A stretch of DNA of 61,245 bases, from positions 1 through 61,245 of the forward strand of contig QXVZ01032547.1 of the NCBI GenBank assembly GCA_008931825.1. Direction: 5' to 3'. The translations under genes and the position numbers were made by a program. Below are positions 59,598-61,245 of this stretch, one piece after another. This DNA comes from Phallusia fumigata. Lineage: Eukaryota; Chordata; Ascidiacea; Phlebobranchia; Ascidiidae. The notes below the pieces were generated by a model, which saw nothing but the letters and a program-made list of their open reading frames with translations, was not told the DNA's origin and searched no databases. Within the stretch, counting starts at the first letter, position 1; every line of letters starts with the position of its first letter.

Positions 59598-61056
59598 TTT
59601 TTTTCAAATTTTTCTTTAGCATCATTTTTTCACTGTTTGCCAGCTATATCTTATGTACACAACATAATGAGTAGCTGACGTGGAATCATGGGCTGAATTA
59701 TTTGTGCATTGCACATTACTTTATCAATACATTTTTTTCAACAAGAAATTTGTCCATGGATCTCTAGAAGAAAACCACACAGTTAATTCCCCATTTGTAT
59801 GCCAATATTCTGGACATAAGGAAAAGGAAATGTGTAGAAATAAAGTAAACCACATAATTAATGGCCAATGACTTTGCTATTATTTTTATCTGCAGTGCCC
59901 AATACAAAACATAATCTAGCAACACCACACAGTTAAAAGATAATTATTTTGCTGTGCAGACTGCAGACAACATTTATTGTTCTTATTTTTATGTTCGCCT
60001 GTTAATGAGCTGCAGAAAACAACAACAAAATATGTTTCTTACCTGCGACGTCTAAACCTGTGTATGGCTCAACTGTTGAGTTTTTTTTAGTTTTCTAAAC
60101 TCATTGGATTATTATGGGATATTATTTTTTTCCCCTGCAGGTTTGCCCACATACTTTTGGCATTAAATTTTAGGTGAAACTTGGGTGGTTGGTATGCGCC
60201 ATTTGTTTCGTTGGATCCCATATACTCAGTGGTTACCCCGCTAGACACAAAATAGCAAAACGTTATGTAACATTCAGGCGCACCACAATGAAAGTTTAGG
60301 ACAGACCCTGATAGCCCCACTAAATAGGTCGGAACTTAATCATAGGAATGATCAAAGTAGAATAGCTGTTTCGAATCCAAGTCTTATATTAATTTGTTTA
60401 ACTTTGAGAAGTACCCCGAGGGTGATTTTCCCTTTGAACGTTTAAGCAAAGCGAGACATGCGAAGGTAGTAAAAACGTTTATAAGTGGAAAGACCCAATC
60501 CAGCCCCTATTGTCGATCCTGACGCCAGCACAAATGTGTGACTTAAAACGAGTTGCACGATCAACGATGCTTGCAAATTTTGCTGATGCTGCGAAAAATT
60601 CAACCCAGCCTGGTGGCGATACATTAGCCAAAAGGAAACAAACTACGTTTTTGGCACTATTGCGTCTGTGAATGCCTCGCATCAAGCAAAAGTACAGACA
60701 GTGAAATAATATCGGTTCCATTCACCCGATATAAACAACAAATTTGTATTCGATATTTTACTTCGAACATCCCTACTAAATCGGACAGTTTGTAAAACAT
60801 GCCACTGTGGATGTGTTTAGTTCAACCCAACAGACCAATCAGTTACCCTACTACCCCCTTATAAAAATGCCATAAAAGTATATGTTGCCAATTGACTATA
60901 ATTTTGCCAAATGTGTGCATCAAATAAACAGTTGTTTATTACAAGCGGATATGCAAGACCACAATACAATACAACATCCAAGAGATAAACCTAATAATGT
61001 CAGTGTAATTCCTTGAGGACCAATTTACCTGAAACAAATAAAAGCATGTATTTAGG
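59598..61056. other. SNRPF 3' region and spacer
   Basis: 3' UTR of SNRPF followed by AT-rich sequence. Short frames (59680-59871 plus, 60320-60087 minus, 60721-60479 minus) show no product. Confidence 0.4.
59839..59844 (+). terminator. Candidate poly(A) signal of SNRPF
   Basis: AATAAA about 240 bases after the SNRPF stop codon, on the coding strand, and followed by AT-rich sequence. Confidence 0.45.
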
Positions 61057-61158
61057 TCATTCTTCTAGCTTTGCAATTTTATTTGTAAAATCAGCTTCAG
61101 ACAAAGCCACAAAATTATCGTCATAAATATCAGACAGTAATTCCCCATTATCACAAGT
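61057..61158 (-). CDS. Last coding exon of an unidentified gene (partial)
   Basis: On the minus strand a pyrimidine-rich acceptor (tataacctgttgcag) opens 102 bases ending in TGA. They encode an acidic tail (TCDNGELLSDIYDDNF, ending KIAKLEE). The rest of the gene lies beyond the right edge. The clean acceptor and acidic, non-repetitive reading support a real exon; the family is unknown. Confidence 0.5.
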   Translation of the reverse strand, partial: TCDNGELLSDIYDDNFVALSEADFTNKIAKLEE

Positions 61159-61245
61159 CTGCAACAGGTTATACAAAAAAAAAACTAGAGAGGTGGCGTT
61201 CTCCGGGGGGGGGTTCCACATACACTACCACCCCAAATTGATGTT

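Overview
The window is nuclear DNA of an animal. Genes are split by short GT-AG introns, most introns are a few hundred bases or less, and intergenic distances are small. The base composition is AT-rich, and long CpG-rich stretches alternate with CpG-poor gene islands. Compact genes plus a mosaic CpG pattern over housekeeping genes fit an ascidian tunicate (Ciona-like). That assignment is inference, because no diagnostic marker gene was identified.

Layout. 1-16.2 kb is a gene-poor, repeat-rich region. It holds a direct segmental duplication (copy A about 2985-11605, copy B about 11606-16200) carrying two related intronless genes for nuclear-looking Ser/Asp/Glu-repeat proteins. The full form is at 7548-9719. 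The form at 12836-13858 has lost the N-terminal domain. Two hAT-like elements with 8-bp target duplications (one upstream of copy A, one inside it) and a 1-kb terminal-inverted-repeat element also lie here. 17.8-31.2 kb, minus strand, holds one very long or two adjacent multi-exon genes that I could not identify; most exon phases join correctly.

31.6-39.0 kb, plus strand, is a complete 11-exon cytochrome P450 of the CYP26/CYP120-like type. It runs head-to-head with the minus-strand gene, has an odd I-helix and no membrane anchor. 39-47 kb has no gene I can support. 47.3-48.5 kb, minus strand, encodes the front of a follistatin/Kazal plus EGF protein (tomoregulin- or agrin-like). 48.5-55.7 kb has only one hypothetical ORF.

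55.75-59.6 kb is a housekeeping island. SSR4 (TRAP-delta, ER translocon) is on the minus strand and SNRPF (Sm protein F of spliceosomal snRNPs) on the plus strand, both complete. The right edge carries the last coding exon of an unidentified minus-strand gene.

The identified genes do not form one pathway. They look like ordinary neighbours: retinoid/lipid-type P450, secreted or membrane signalling, ER translocation and splicing. The unusual parts are the duplicated repeat-protein locus, the divergent P450, and several non-autonomous DNA transposons datable by their target duplications. The assembly contains single-N joins and one 73-base gap; at least two of the single-N joins look like unmerged overlaps.
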